Of a DNA stretch of 64,000 nucleotides, positions 40,403-49,559 are shown piece by piece. Every line of letters begins with the position of its first letter. The stretch's first letter is position 1. The translations under genes and the position numbers were made by a program. Below the pieces are notes generated by a model. It was not told where the DNA came from, made no database searches, and worked only from the letters and a program-made list of their open reading frames with translations. This stretch comes from Streptomyces toxytricini (GTDB lineage Bacteria; Actinomycetota; Actinomycetes; Streptomycetales; Streptomycetaceae): contig NZ_BMTY01000005.1 of assembly GCF_014649915.1 (NCBI RefSeq), positions 302,979-366,978 on the forward strand. Direction: 5' to 3'.

Positions 40403-43400
40403 TCAGCGGTCGGACTGGCGGGCGCGGAAGTCCACGCGCAAGGCGTCCAGGATCTGCGCGGCTTCGTCCAGACCGTGTCGACGGCAGCGTTTGGCGGCGG
40501 CGGAGAGCCGGGCCATCGCCTCCGAGGCCCGGCCGAGGCCGTTGTACTCGATCACCGCCGCCACACGGACGGATTCGGCCCGGGGCACTTCGCCCTGCTC
40601 GCCGTCCCGTTCGTGTGCGGCGACGGACGCTTCCGCTTCCGCCAAGGCGTCGGTGAAGCGCTCGGCCGAGGCGAGGACGCGGGCCCGCTGGTAGTGGATG
40701 GTGCCGGACTCGTAGGCGTGGGAGAAGCCGTCCGTGTCCGGCGGCACCGCCGCACACACGGCGTCGGCCTCCGCCAGGTGGGCGAGCGCCGCCGCCAGCC
40801 CGGCCGGTCCCTCCGCATCCTCCGTTCCAGGACGCTCGCCGAGCGGGGTCAACCGGGCGAACTCGCACATCATCCGGATGATGACCGGCGGGTTGGCCGC
40901 CTTCGCATGCGCGTCGACGGCGCGGGCGTACGCCGCGCGGGCGGCGTCCCAGCGGTCGGCCGCCGCCAGCGACACCGCCGCCTCCGACGCCACCAGCGTC
41001 AGCACCTCCGGGGCGTCCTCCCAGTCCGCGACGGTGTCCGCCAGCCGCAGGAACACCTCCGCCGCAGCCCGGTGCTCCTCCAGCGCGCGCAGGCCGCGCC
41101 CCAGGGTCAGCCGGACCTGGGCGTGCAGCCGCCCGTCGAGTGCACCCGACTCGTCCGCGTCGACGGACTCCAGCACGGCGACGGCCTCCTCCGGCCGGCC
41201 CGCGTGCGTGAGGACGTCCGCGAGCTGGAGCCGCATGTCGGCCGCCGCGTCGTGCGCACCGCTCCGGTCGTGGCGGGCGGCGGCCTCCGACAGGTGCCGC
41301 ACCGCGGTGGCGGTGTCCCCGACGTGCGAGGCGGCGTGCCCGAGCATGGCGTGGACGGAGACCAGCGGGAAGTCGGACGCGCCGTGCCGTACGGCGAGCG
41401 CGATCACCTGGTGGAGGGGCTCGACGGCCTCCCCGTACTTCCCCTGCGCGAACAGCGTCTGGGCGAGGATCGAGCGGGTGCGGATGCCCGCCCAGGGGCG
41501 GCCGGACGCCTCGACCTCCTCCAGTGCGGCCCGCAGGTGGCCTTCCGCCCGTTCCGGCTCGCCGCGGCGCAGCGCCAGGTCCGCCGTGAACTCCAGCGCG
41601 CCCGCCTTCCGGTGCGGTACGGCCAGCCGTTCCGCCTCGGAGCGCAGGAGCGCGACGGTCTCCTCGAACCGTTCGAGGGTAGCCGCGGAGACCTCCGGCA
41701 GCTCCTCCACGGCCTCGTGGTAAGCCCCGTATACGCGGAAGTACACGACGGTCAGGTACTGCTCGGCCACGTCTGCGGCCTCGGCCGCGCGGGCGGCGTC
41801 CGCCGGCCGGTCCGCCGGCGCGGCGAGACTGGGGGAGCCGGGCGACGCGGCCAGTTCTTCCGCCTCGCGCAGGACCGCGTCGAGGCCGGCGCGGATCCCC
41901 GCCCGGTCCACGACCCCGGCATCGGAAGCACCATCGGACCCGCCGGCAGCGCCGTCACCGGAACCGGAATCGCCCCCGCTCCTCCGTACGGACCCCCAGG
42001 CCAGGGCCCGCGCCCGGCAGACGAGCGCGTCCCACGCCAGGCCGGCCGCGCCGAACAGCCCGGCGGCCTCCGTCATCGCGGCCACGGCCTCGGTCTCCCG
42101 GTCGTCCCCGAACAGCTCGTAGGCGCGCTGCTCGACGAGCTCCGCGCGCAGGCGCCCCTCCGGCCCGAGCCGGTCGTCGTGCACGTACGCGTCCTCGCCG
42201 GCCACGGCGGCGATCCGCTGCCACAGCGGCGTGTCGCCCGGGTGCCCCAGAGCGGCCATCCGCCGCGCCTCCTGCACCAGCTCGACGAAGTCCTCGGGAA
42301 TCACGGGGGCGGCCGGAGCACCGAAGGCGCCGTTCCCGCCGGCCCCGGAGCCGGACACCGCCCCCGCAGCGGCCGTTCGCAGCCCCAACGGCAGCGGTTC
42401 CCCGGTCAGGGGCGCACACGCAAGCCGTGCGCGCCGCCGGTCGCCGACCCCCGTCGTGCCGTTGCGCGCATCGAACGCGGCGGCCAGGGAATCCCCCTCC
42501 GCCCGTACGGTCTCCAGCAGCTCCCCCGCCGTCCAGCTCCGCCCGGGCGGCCCGGCCACCGGCGCGTCCGCATGCCCGCCCGCGACGAGCCGGGCGAGGA
42601 GCACCTCCACGCCGGTCAGGAACCCGAGGCGGGCCAGCGGCGCGCCGACCGCCTCGAAGAGCGGCCGGTTCTCCGCGAGGATCTCCAGGCCGCGGCCCTC
42701 GTTGCGGGTGAGCGCGCAGAACTCCAGGTGCAGCCCGACCTCGTCCTGCATGCCCGACATGCCTCGGACCCGCCGGTAGCCGCTCAGGTGGTGCGAACGC
42801 GCCTCGTCCAGGCGGCCCGAACGCACCAGCGGCAGCAGCGCCTGCGCCTGGTTCATCTGCGGTTCGTCGGAGCAGGACGAGTCGCCCTCCAGGACCGGAC
42901 GCCACACCTCCAGCGCCGCCGCGTCGTCACCGGCGCGTACCCGGTGCAGCGCGTGGTGGCGCGTCTCGCACGCCTCGCAGTCGCTGAGCCGGGTGCGCGG
43001 CCGGGTCGCCCACAGGTCGTACGCCGCATCCGTACCCGCCCCGGTGTGCGCCGCGACCTGGTACCGCATCGCCGCCACCGGCTGCACGCCGTGGCCGTCC
43101 GCCTCGTACCGCTCCCGCATGCGCCCGATCCAGCCCTCGACCGTCGCCAGCGGCACCTCGGGCACCTGCAGCAGCGACGTCGTGACCCACTTGAAGCGCC
43201 ACAGCACCTGGTGCGCCTCCCACTCGCTGAAGGCGCCCGGCGCGTCCTCCCACAGCTTCAGCAGCCGTGCGAACACCACCGGCGACTTGCGGTGCTCACC
43301 GGTGTGCTCGTACGCCTCCATCAGCTCCATCAGCGCCGTGACCAGGATGTCCGGCTTGTCGAACGGCTCGGCGGCCTCGACCAGCTCCTCAGCGGTGACG

Positions 43401-43474
43401 GTGCGCTGCAGGCCGTAGGGGCGCTCGTTGTTCTCGCGCAGCGCTTCGAACACGGCCTCGGGGGTGTCCAGCAT
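40403..43474 (-). CDS. Large TPR-repeat protein co-transcribed with htpG
   Basis: 1023 residues from ATG 43474, which follows the htpG TAG stop with no gap. The N-terminal 310 residues are helical with TPR-like units and a CEACETRHHAL segment. An acidic and Gly/Ala/Ser-rich hinge lies at about 340-385. The C-terminal half, from about 560, has at least six recognisable TPR pairs (GEPERAEGHLRAALEEVEASG, TLFAQGKYGEAVEPLHQVIALA, GRPEEAVAVLESVDAD). TPR domains bind peptides or partner proteins. Zero-base coupling to an Hsp90 homologue suggests a chaperone-linked role, by inference. Confidence 0.8.
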   Translation of the reverse strand: MLDTPEAVFEALRENNERPYGLQRTVTAEELVEAAEPFDKPDILVTALMELMEAYEHTGEHRKSPVVFARLLKLWEDAPGAFSEWEAHQVLWRFKWVTTSLLQVPEVPLATVEGWIGRMRERYEADGHGVQPVAAMRYQVAAHTGAGTDAAYDLWATRPRTRLSDCEACETRHHALHRVRAGDDAAALEVWRPVLEGDSSCSDEPQMNQAQALLPLVRSGRLDEARSHHLSGYRRVRGMSGMQDEVGLHLEFCALTRNEGRGLEILAENRPLFEAVGAPLARLGFLTGVEVLLARLVAGGHADAPVAGPPGRSWTAGELLETVRAEGDSLAAAFDARNGTTGVGDRRRARLACAPLTGEPLPLGLRTAAAGAVSGSGAGGNGAFGAPAAPVIPEDFVELVQEARRMAALGHPGDTPLWQRIAAVAGEDAYVHDDRLGPEGRLRAELVEQRAYELFGDDRETEAVAAMTEAAGLFGAAGLAWDALVCRARALAWGSVRRSGGDSGSGDGAAGGSDGASDAGVVDRAGIRAGLDAVLREAEELAASPGSPSLAAPADRPADAARAAEAADVAEQYLTVVYFRVYGAYHEAVEELPEVSAATLERFEETVALLRSEAERLAVPHRKAGALEFTADLALRRGEPERAEGHLRAALEEVEASGRPWAGIRTRSILAQTLFAQGKYGEAVEPLHQVIALAVRHGASDFPLVSVHAMLGHAASHVGDTATAVRHLSEAAARHDRSGAHDAAADMRLQLADVLTHAGRPEEAVAVLESVDADESGALDGRLHAQVRLTLGRGLRALEEHRAAAEVFLRLADTVADWEDAPEVLTLVASEAAVSLAAADRWDAARAAYARAVDAHAKAANPPVIIRMMCEFARLTPLGERPGTEDAEGPAGLAAALAHLAEADAVCAAVPPDTDGFSHAYESGTIHYQRARVLASAERFTDALAEAEASVAAHERDGEQGEVPRAESVRVAAVIEYNGLGRASEAMARLSAAAKRCRRHGLDEAAQILDALRVDFRARQSDR

Positions 43475-45343
43475 CTACTGCTCCTTCCGGGGCTCGTCGG
43501 TACCGGGCGCGGCCTGCGCGCCGCCAGGGTGCATGGCATGGGTGAGGAGGCTGATGAACGCCCGGTTCAGCAGGGCGCTCTCGTTCGCCTTCAGGGGCCG
43601 CCGGCTCAGCAGCAGCGCCTGCCCCAGCAGGGACTCGGCCGCGGCGACGGCGAGCCCGCGCTCGGTGATCGTCACGGCCTGGCGGACCAGCGGGTTGAGG
43701 TGGTTGAGGACGAGCTGCGCACGCGGGGTCTCGCTGCGCAGCGAGCCGAGGATGTCGGCCCACAGGCCGTCGCTGTCGGCGGCCAGGCCGGACCGCGTCC
43801 GCTCGTGGCGGGCCTCCCGGTTGTCCAGCAGCAGCACCGGCGCGGTGACCGGCTGGAAGTCGCGCAGGACGACGTCGCAGTCGTGCGCGGCGACCGTCTC
43901 GCGGGCGACGGAGAGGAACGCGGCGGCCCGGATCTCGGCGGACGGGTCCACGGAGTCGAGGTGCGCGGTGACGGTCGCCGGATCCAGATCGGTGACGGCC
44001 GTCCCGGGCCGGATCTCCGGCAGCCGGTGCACCAGGTCGCGGTCGTACGTGTACCCGCCGTTGACGACACCGAGGCCGGCCGCGGAGGCGATCGGGGCGA
44101 CCTGGCGGAACTCCTCCACGCTGCGCGTCACGAGGACGGTGGCGTGCGCCCGCGCGAACTCCTCCAGGGTGACGTTCCCGTCGGTCGTCTCGAACGGCAG
44201 CCACGGCAGCACGATCCGCAGCAGCTCGTCGTCGTAGCGGGCGAGCGCCTTGACCGCCAGGTGGTGCACGTCGATGAACCGGTGCAGCAGCGCCGGGTCG
44301 CTCGCGGCGAGGCCCGTCAGCCAGTCGCGGATGCGGACGCCCAGAGCGTCCCGTACGGCGGCCAGGGTGCCGTCCTCGTACAGGGCCTCGCGGGACGCCG
44401 TCGGCCGCAGGCTCGTCGTGTCGATGACGCAGCGCACGAAGAAGGCCCAGTCGGGCAGCAGCTCGGACGCCTGGTCGCTGAGCAGCATCCCCTTGAGGTG
44501 GACGCGGTGCCCGGCGCGCTGGGCCGGGCTGAGCGCCGTCGGCAGCACGTACGCGACCCCGCGCAGGCCGGCGGCCGGCAGGTCGAGCTCGATGGCGTCG
44601 AGGGGCGTGAAGTCGAAGACGGAGCGGCAGTACGAGGTCAGCGCCTCGCGGCGGGCGAGCGGCGAGCCGTGCCGGCGCTGCCACGGCGGTGCCTCGTCGA
44701 TGCGGGTGCGCCCGCCGTCCTCGCCCACGACGGTCACCTCGTGCGGCAGCAGGCGCCCGTAGTGGCGGGCCAGCTCGACGACCCGGGCGTGGGTCGTCCA
44801 CTCGGCGTTGTCGGCGCGCGGGGTGAGCCGGACGGTGGTGCCGGGCTCCGGGACGGAGCCGGCCGGGAGGGTGCGGATCGTGTAGCGGCCGTCGGAGTGG
44901 CCGCGCCACTCGACCGCGGGCGCGGCCGGGTCGGCGGCGTGCCGGTTGACCACGGTGATCTCGTCGGCGACGACGAAGCAGGCGAGCAAGCCGATGCCGA
45001 ACTGGCCGATGAAGTCCCCGCGCTCGGCGGCGAGCCCGGCCCCGTCGAGGCCGCCGTCGGCGGTGCGCTTGGAGCTGCGGCCGATGGTTGCGAGGAACCG
45101 GTGTACGTCGGCCTCGGTCAGGCCGATGCCGGTGTCGGTGATGGTGAGCGTGGCGCCGGTCCGCACGGTGATCGCGGCGGGTGCGCCGGGGTCGGCGGCC
45201 CGGCGGGCGGTGATGGCGTCCACGGAGTTCTGCAGGAGCTCCCGCAGGTAGACGCGGGGACTGGAGTAGAGGTGGTGGGACAGCAGGTCGACCAGGCCGC
45301 GCAGGTCGACCTGGAAGGTGTGGGCGGATGCGGATTGCGACAC
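43475..45343 (-). CDS. htpG: Molecular chaperone HtpG (Hsp90 family)
   Basis: 622 residues from GTG 45343. The GHKL ATPase motifs are clear: RELLQNSVDAI (Asn that binds magnesium), ITDTGIGL, and GQFGIGLLACF. The catalytic arginine region of the middle domain reads TTSLRPTASREAL. The C-terminal dimerisation domain is present, followed by a short charged tail without an MEEVD signal. HtpG remodels client proteins in an ATP cycle. It sits between two TPR genes transcribed the same way, with an exact stop/start abutment to the downstream one. Confidence 0.92.
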   Translation of the reverse strand: MSQSASAHTFQVDLRGLVDLLSHHLYSSPRVYLRELLQNSVDAITARRAADPGAPAAITVRTGATLTITDTGIGLTEADVHRFLATIGRSSKRTADGGLDGAGLAAERGDFIGQFGIGLLACFVVADEITVVNRHAADPAAPAVEWRGHSDGRYTIRTLPAGSVPEPGTTVRLTPRADNAEWTTHARVVELARHYGRLLPHEVTVVGEDGGRTRIDEAPPWQRRHGSPLARREALTSYCRSVFDFTPLDAIELDLPAAGLRGVAYVLPTALSPAQRAGHRVHLKGMLLSDQASELLPDWAFFVRCVIDTTSLRPTASREALYEDGTLAAVRDALGVRIRDWLTGLAASDPALLHRFIDVHHLAVKALARYDDELLRIVLPWLPFETTDGNVTLEEFARAHATVLVTRSVEEFRQVAPIASAAGLGVVNGGYTYDRDLVHRLPEIRPGTAVTDLDPATVTAHLDSVDPSAEIRAAAFLSVARETVAAHDCDVVLRDFQPVTAPVLLLDNREARHERTRSGLAADSDGLWADILGSLRSETPRAQLVLNHLNPLVRQAVTITERGLAVAAAESLLGQALLLSRRPLKANESALLNRAFISLLTHAMHPGGAQAAPGTDEPRKEQ

Positions 45344-45419
45344 CTGTACGGGATCTTTCGTTCGGCGCGCCGCGCGGGGCGGCGGCAGGACCGGGGAGGA
45401 GGTCGGGGCAGGGCCTGGG

Positions 45420-46397
45420 TCAGGCGCCCACGGAGGACCGGTAGTTGCGGTAGGCCGCCACGGGGTTGTCGCCGTTGATGTAGTACCAGGGGAACTCGGA
45501 GACGACGCCGCCGGTCGCGTCGAAGCAGCGGCGGGCGTACTCCCTGTCCCCGGTGAGCGCGAACGCCATGGCGAAGGAGTTGCACACCTGCACCCGGCCG
45601 TAGCCCTGCTCGAAGCCGGTGTGCAGCACGGACCGGTCGGCGGCCTCCCGCAGCGAGCCGACGACGTCGGAACTCCGCATGTACCGCGCGCACGCCTCGC
45701 CCTCGAGGTCCAGCCAGTGCTCGATGTGCGCGAGCGCGACGAGCTGCCCGAGCAGGCTGCCCTCGGGCGCCTTCAGCATCGACGCGCGGGCGAAGGCGTG
45801 CATCTCCTCATGCGAGCCGCCCCATTTCCTGCACACCTGCTGCAAGTGCTGCTGGTGGGTCCGCAGATGGAACGGGTCCCGCCGCACCGCCGCCTCGAAC
45901 CGCCGCTGCGCGACGACCGGGCCGACTTGCAGGCCGCGGCCGCTGGTCAGCAGCACCTGCCAGGGCGTGACCCAGTCGGGCTCGCGCTCGGCGGCCTCGT
46001 AGAGGAACGTTTCGGCGCGGCGCAGCCGCTCGTGGAACACCTCGAACTGCGCCCGCGACACGTGCTGGGCCCGCGCACCGGTCCGGGCCTCCCAGCCCCA
46101 GGCCACGTAACGCGCCCCGGCGACCAGCAGCGGCAGCGCCGAATCCGGCTCGGCCGCGATCGCCCGGTGGATCCACTCCTCCACCCCGGCGACCTCGGAG
46201 ACCGTCCCCAGCATCCCGGCCCGGTCGGCACTCTCGGGCCGGGCGGCGAGCCCGTCGCGCACCCCGGCCCAGTCACCGGCCTCCGCGGCCTCCCGTACCC
46301 GCGTGACGGCAGGATCGCCGAAGTCCTTCTCCAACCGCACACCGGCCCTGCCGACCCACCGCCGCAGCGACAGCCCCGCCCCCCGGAGCAACGCCAT
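45420..46397 (-). CDS. TPR-type protein upstream of htpG
   Basis: 325 residues from ATG 46397, with AAGGGG five bases upstream; GTG 46403 is an alternative start. The protein is helical throughout, with DUF4034-like features (WVTPWQVLLTSGRGLQV, FHLRTHQQHLQQVCRKWGGSHEEMHAFAR, FPWYYINGDNPVAAYRNYR). It fits a family of tetratricopeptide-like actinobacterial proteins of unknown role. The stop is 76 bp before the htpG start, so it is probably the first gene of a TPR-htpG-TPR operon. Confidence 0.7.
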   Translation of the reverse strand: MALLRGAGLSLRRWVGRAGVRLEKDFGDPAVTRVREAAEAGDWAGVRDGLAARPESADRAGMLGTVSEVAGVEEWIHRAIAAEPDSALPLLVAGARYVAWGWEARTGARAQHVSRAQFEVFHERLRRAETFLYEAAEREPDWVTPWQVLLTSGRGLQVGPVVAQRRFEAAVRRDPFHLRTHQQHLQQVCRKWGGSHEEMHAFARASMLKAPEGSLLGQLVALAHIEHWLDLEGEACARYMRSSDVVGSLREAADRSVLHTGFEQGYGRVQVCNSFAMAFALTGDREYARRCFDATGGVVSEFPWYYINGDNPVAAYRNYRSSVGA

Positions 46398-46724
46398 ACC
46401 CACCCCTTGCTCGTCCCGCTACACGTCCATGACCAGGGCCGATACCCGACCGCCCCCGCAAACCCAGTGAGTATCACGCCGCACGGACAAGCACACAAAC
46501 ACTTTCCCGCCCCGCCCCCGACATTGGCCGACAACCCCCACACACCACCCCGAATCCGCTTCCGCCCGGGGGGCCTACGACCCGGGGACCGGGACCAGGG
46601 GAGGGGGCGGGGTCGGTCCGTGGGGTGAGGTGGGGCTCCGGGATGCGGGGGTAGCGTCGGAGTGGGTGGGCGTGGTGTGTGAGGCGTCCCCCTGTGAGTG
46701 CGAGTGGACGGGCGGTGCGGTGGC
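46398..46724. other. Divergent region upstream of the TPR and NAT genes
   Basis: About 327 bp that should hold the promoters of the minus-strand TPR-htpG operon and the plus-strand N-acetyltransferase gene. No operator-like repeat or RNA gene was seen. Confidence 0.4.
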
Positions 46725-47585
46725 GTGGGTGCGGGTGGGTGGCAGGGGGAGTTGCTCGATCTCGAGGGGTACCTCGGGCGGATCGGGTTTCGGGGGGAGC
46801 AGGCGGCCGGTGAGGGCGTGTTGCGGGAGTTGGTGCGGGCGCATGTGACCGCGCTGCCGTTCGAGAACTTCGATGCCGTGCTCGGGGTGGACATTCCGCT
46901 TGATGTGCCGGCCGTGCAGGACAAGGTGCTGCGGCGCCGGCGGGGCGGGTACTGCTACGAGCACGCCGTGCTCTTCGCCGCCGCGCTGGAGCGGCTCGGG
47001 TTCCGCTTCACAGCGCTGCACGGGCGCGTGACCCTCGGGTCGGAGAAGGTCACGCCCGCCACGCACGCGCTGCTGCTCGCCGAGGTTCCCGGCGACAGCC
47101 GCCGCTGGCTGTGCGACGTGGGGTACGGGGCCGGCCCGCTGGAGCCGATCGAGCTGGTCGACGGCGCCCGGTCCGAGGTCGGCGGGTGGCCGTTCCGGTT
47201 GGAGCGGCGGCCGGGGGAGTTCGGCATCGACCACTGGTGGCTGCACCACCGCGGCCCGGACGGCTGGGTCGACCGGCACACCTTCACGCTCACCCCGCAG
47301 CACCCCGTCGACTACGTCGGCGGCAGCCACTACGTCGGCACGCACCCCCGGTCGCCGTTCACCCGCCGCGCGTACGCCCAGCGGTTCGACGGCCGCCGCC
47401 ACCAAATCCTCGACGGCGACGAGTGGACGACCGTCCTCCCCGACGGCAGCCGCAGCAGCCGTACGGTGCACCCGCGCGACCTGGCCCGGGTCCTGGGGGA
47501 GGAGTTCGCGATCGTGCTCGACGAGGACACCTCGGCCCGGCTCGCCGGAAGGGGGACGGCTACCAGCGCTCCGTCTGCCCGATGA
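46725..47585 (+). CDS. nat: Arylamine N-acetyltransferase
   Basis: About 286 residues from GTG 46725; the exact start is uncertain because the leader is GTG-rich, and 46698 is possible. The catalytic triad is visible: Cys in RRGGYCYEHAVLF, His in TPATHALLLAE, and Asp in LCDVGYGAGP. LPFENFDAVLG is the conserved N-terminal helix motif. NATs transfer acetyl groups from acetyl-CoA to arylamines and hydrazines, and some actinomycete versions release polyketides as amides. No ansamycin-type cluster is seen here, so a detoxifying role is more likely. Confidence 0.88.
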   Translation: MGAGGWQGELLDLEGYLGRIGFRGEQAAGEGVLRELVRAHVTALPFENFDAVLGVDIPLDVPAVQDKVLRRRRGGYCYEHAVLFAAALERLGFRFTALHGRVTLGSEKVTPATHALLLAEVPGDSRRWLCDVGYGAGPLEPIELVDGARSEVGGWPFRLERRPGEFGIDHWWLHHRGPDGWVDRHTFTLTPQHPVDYVGGSHYVGTHPRSPFTRRAYAQRFDGRRHQILDGDEWTTVLPDGSRSSRTVHPRDLARVLGEEFAIVLDEDTSARLAGRGTATSAPSAR

Positions 47586-47821
47586 AGTCCGGGATCTCCA
47601 CGACGCCGCCCCGCGCCTTCGCCGCATGCAGCACGTGAAGTCCCTCCGGCAGCGTCCCGAGGGTGCCCGTCAGGAAGCCCCGGCCGCCGGTGGGTTGCTC
47701 GGCCGGGTGCGGCGTCGTCTGCGCCGTGAGGCAGTGGTGGGGTGGCTGAAACCGTGTGTGTACCGACGCGGAGCTGCCGACACGGGGACGTCGTGCGTGC
47801 ACGAGGTCAGCACGACACAGC

Positions 47822-49084
47822 TCACACGCCGGATACGGCGGCGCCGGGCGTCGGAGGCGACTGCGTGCGGGAGCGGGTGCCGGCGCCCCAGCGGACCGCC
47901 GGGCCCATGGCCGCGGCCACCACCGTGAACAGGACGCCGAGCAGGATCCAGCCCGGCACGCCCCAGTACACGATCAGCCCGGTGAGCAGCAGCGGACCGA
48001 CCATCTCGGCGACCGTCGTGCCGTTCCCGAAGAACGCCTGGTACTGGCCGTGCTTCCCGGCCGGTGCCAGCCCGAAGCTGACCTCCCAGGCGCCGGCCGC
48101 CTGCATCATCTCGCCCAGCGCCTGGATCGCCACGGCCATCAGCAGCAGCCCGCCGGCCACCCAGGCGGAATCGCCCATGCTCGTCATCGCGAAGACCGCG
48201 CATCCGAGCCCCAGCAGCGCACTGCCCCGGAAGATGTACCGGCTCGCGCTCGGCAGGTCCGTCACGCCGCGGGCGACCCGTACCTGGAACAGCACCACCG
48301 ACACCGTGTTGAGCATGAACATCAGCGACAGCAGCCACACCGGCGCCGCCGTGTGCTCGCTGATCCACAGGGGCAGCGCGATGTCGACCAGCGGGACGTG
48401 CAGCAGCAGGAGCGTGTTGAGCGCCGTCACGACGACGTACGGCCGGTCCCTGAGCACCGACCGGTCCCGGCCGCCCCCCGCCGCCTCCGCCCGGGGCGCC
48501 GCCGCGCGCGGCACTTCGGGCACCCGGCTCAGCACGAACGCGGCGGCGAAGAAGGCCACCGCGTTCAGCGCGAACACCGCGTAGTACGCCTCCCGCCGGT
48601 CCAGCAGCAGCGCGGCGCCGCCGAACGCCGAGCCGACGGCGAGCCCGGCGTTGCAGCTCGACTGCACGTAGGCGCGGACCTTCGTCGCCTGCCCCACCGG
48701 GACCGAGCCCGCCAGGAGCGCCTGTTGCGCCGCCGAGCCGCCGCGCTGCGCGACCGCGTACACGCAGGCGCCGACGAGGAACGCGGTGAACGTCGACACG
48801 AAGAGGTAGGAGGCGATCGCCAGCCCCGCGCAACCGAACAGCACGACGGCGGTCGCCCGCGGGCCTCGGCGGTCCGCGAGATGGCCCATCGGCACGCTCA
48901 GCACCAGCGCCACCGACCAGGCGACGGTCAGGCCGAGCCCCATCTTCACCGGCGAGATGCCCACGATCCGCGTGAAGAACAGGGCCGAGCAGATGTAGTA
49001 GGCGCCGTCGCCGGTCCGGCAGACCAGTTGGGCGAGGGCCAGGACCCGGGGAACGCCCGGAGGCGGAATCAGTCCCTTGATCAC
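47822..49084 (-). CDS. MFS transporter, divergent partner of the ATP-grasp gene
   Basis: 420 residues from GTG 49084, with AAGGAG four bases upstream. Twelve membrane segments; motif A reads GHLADRRGPRAT between helices 2 and 3. It belongs to the 12-TM drug/metabolite exporter group. It is divergent from the ATP-grasp gene at 49560; the pairing of a peptide-type ligase with an exporter occurs in small dipeptide antibiotic systems such as bacilysin, so export of the ligase product is a reasonable guess. Confidence 0.85.
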   Translation of the reverse strand: MIKGLIPPPGVPRVLALAQLVCRTGDGAYYICSALFFTRIVGISPVKMGLGLTVAWSVALVLSVPMGHLADRRGPRATAVVLFGCAGLAIASYLFVSTFTAFLVGACVYAVAQRGGSAAQQALLAGSVPVGQATKVRAYVQSSCNAGLAVGSAFGGAALLLDRREAYYAVFALNAVAFFAAAFVLSRVPEVPRAAAPRAEAAGGGRDRSVLRDRPYVVVTALNTLLLLHVPLVDIALPLWISEHTAAPVWLLSLMFMLNTVSVVLFQVRVARGVTDLPSASRYIFRGSALLGLGCAVFAMTSMGDSAWVAGGLLLMAVAIQALGEMMQAAGAWEVSFGLAPAGKHGQYQAFFGNGTTVAEMVGPLLLTGLIVYWGVPGWILLGVLFTVVAAAMGPAVRWGAGTRSRTQSPPTPGAAVSGV

Positions 49085-49559
49085 TGCGCTCCTTGTCGCA
49101 TCGGCTGTGGACGGCCGGCGGAGCGGGCGGAGGGGCGGAAGGGCCGAAAGGGGGCGCCGCCGCACCGCCGACAGCGGCCGCGGGGGCACACATCGGCATG
49201 TCGATGTCGGTGGGGGGTGGGGTGGGGTGGGTGCGGGACGGCCGGTACGCGGGGCTCCGGAACCCGTTGGAGGGCCGCCGCGAGCGTCAAGTCCCATGGT
49301 TCAGGCCAGATTATGCGCGGGGCCCCGTCGCGGCCAGTTGATTTGTTGACACCGTCCGACCTCCTGGTGAAGATCTCAAGAGCGTTACGAAACCGACCAT
49401 TCGACTTCTTCGCGCGTGCGCCCCTCAGGGGCGCAGGAGCCGCGCAGCAGCGCGCGAGCCGAGCCGCGCACGCCCCCGCAGCGCCCCGGAAGCCCCCGAT
49501 CCCCGGGACCGCCCCGGGGGCGGCCCCCACACTCCCCTCACAGCCCAGAAGGAGCCGTC
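49085..49559. other. MFS/ATP-grasp divergent intergenic region
   Basis: 475 bp. A consensus TTGACA lies at 49346-49351 with a weak -10 candidate GAAGAT at 49369-49374 (17-bp spacer), reading towards the ATP-grasp gene. The rest is GC-rich and shows no gene. Confidence 0.5.

Noticed and set aside
47560..47802. 80-codon minus-strand frame ending LPEGLHVLHAAKARGG and VEIPDFIGQTERW
   Set aside because: The C-terminal part looks gene-like, but it overlaps the NAT 3' end, has no usable start signal and matches no family I can name; possibly a remnant, not supported enough to list.
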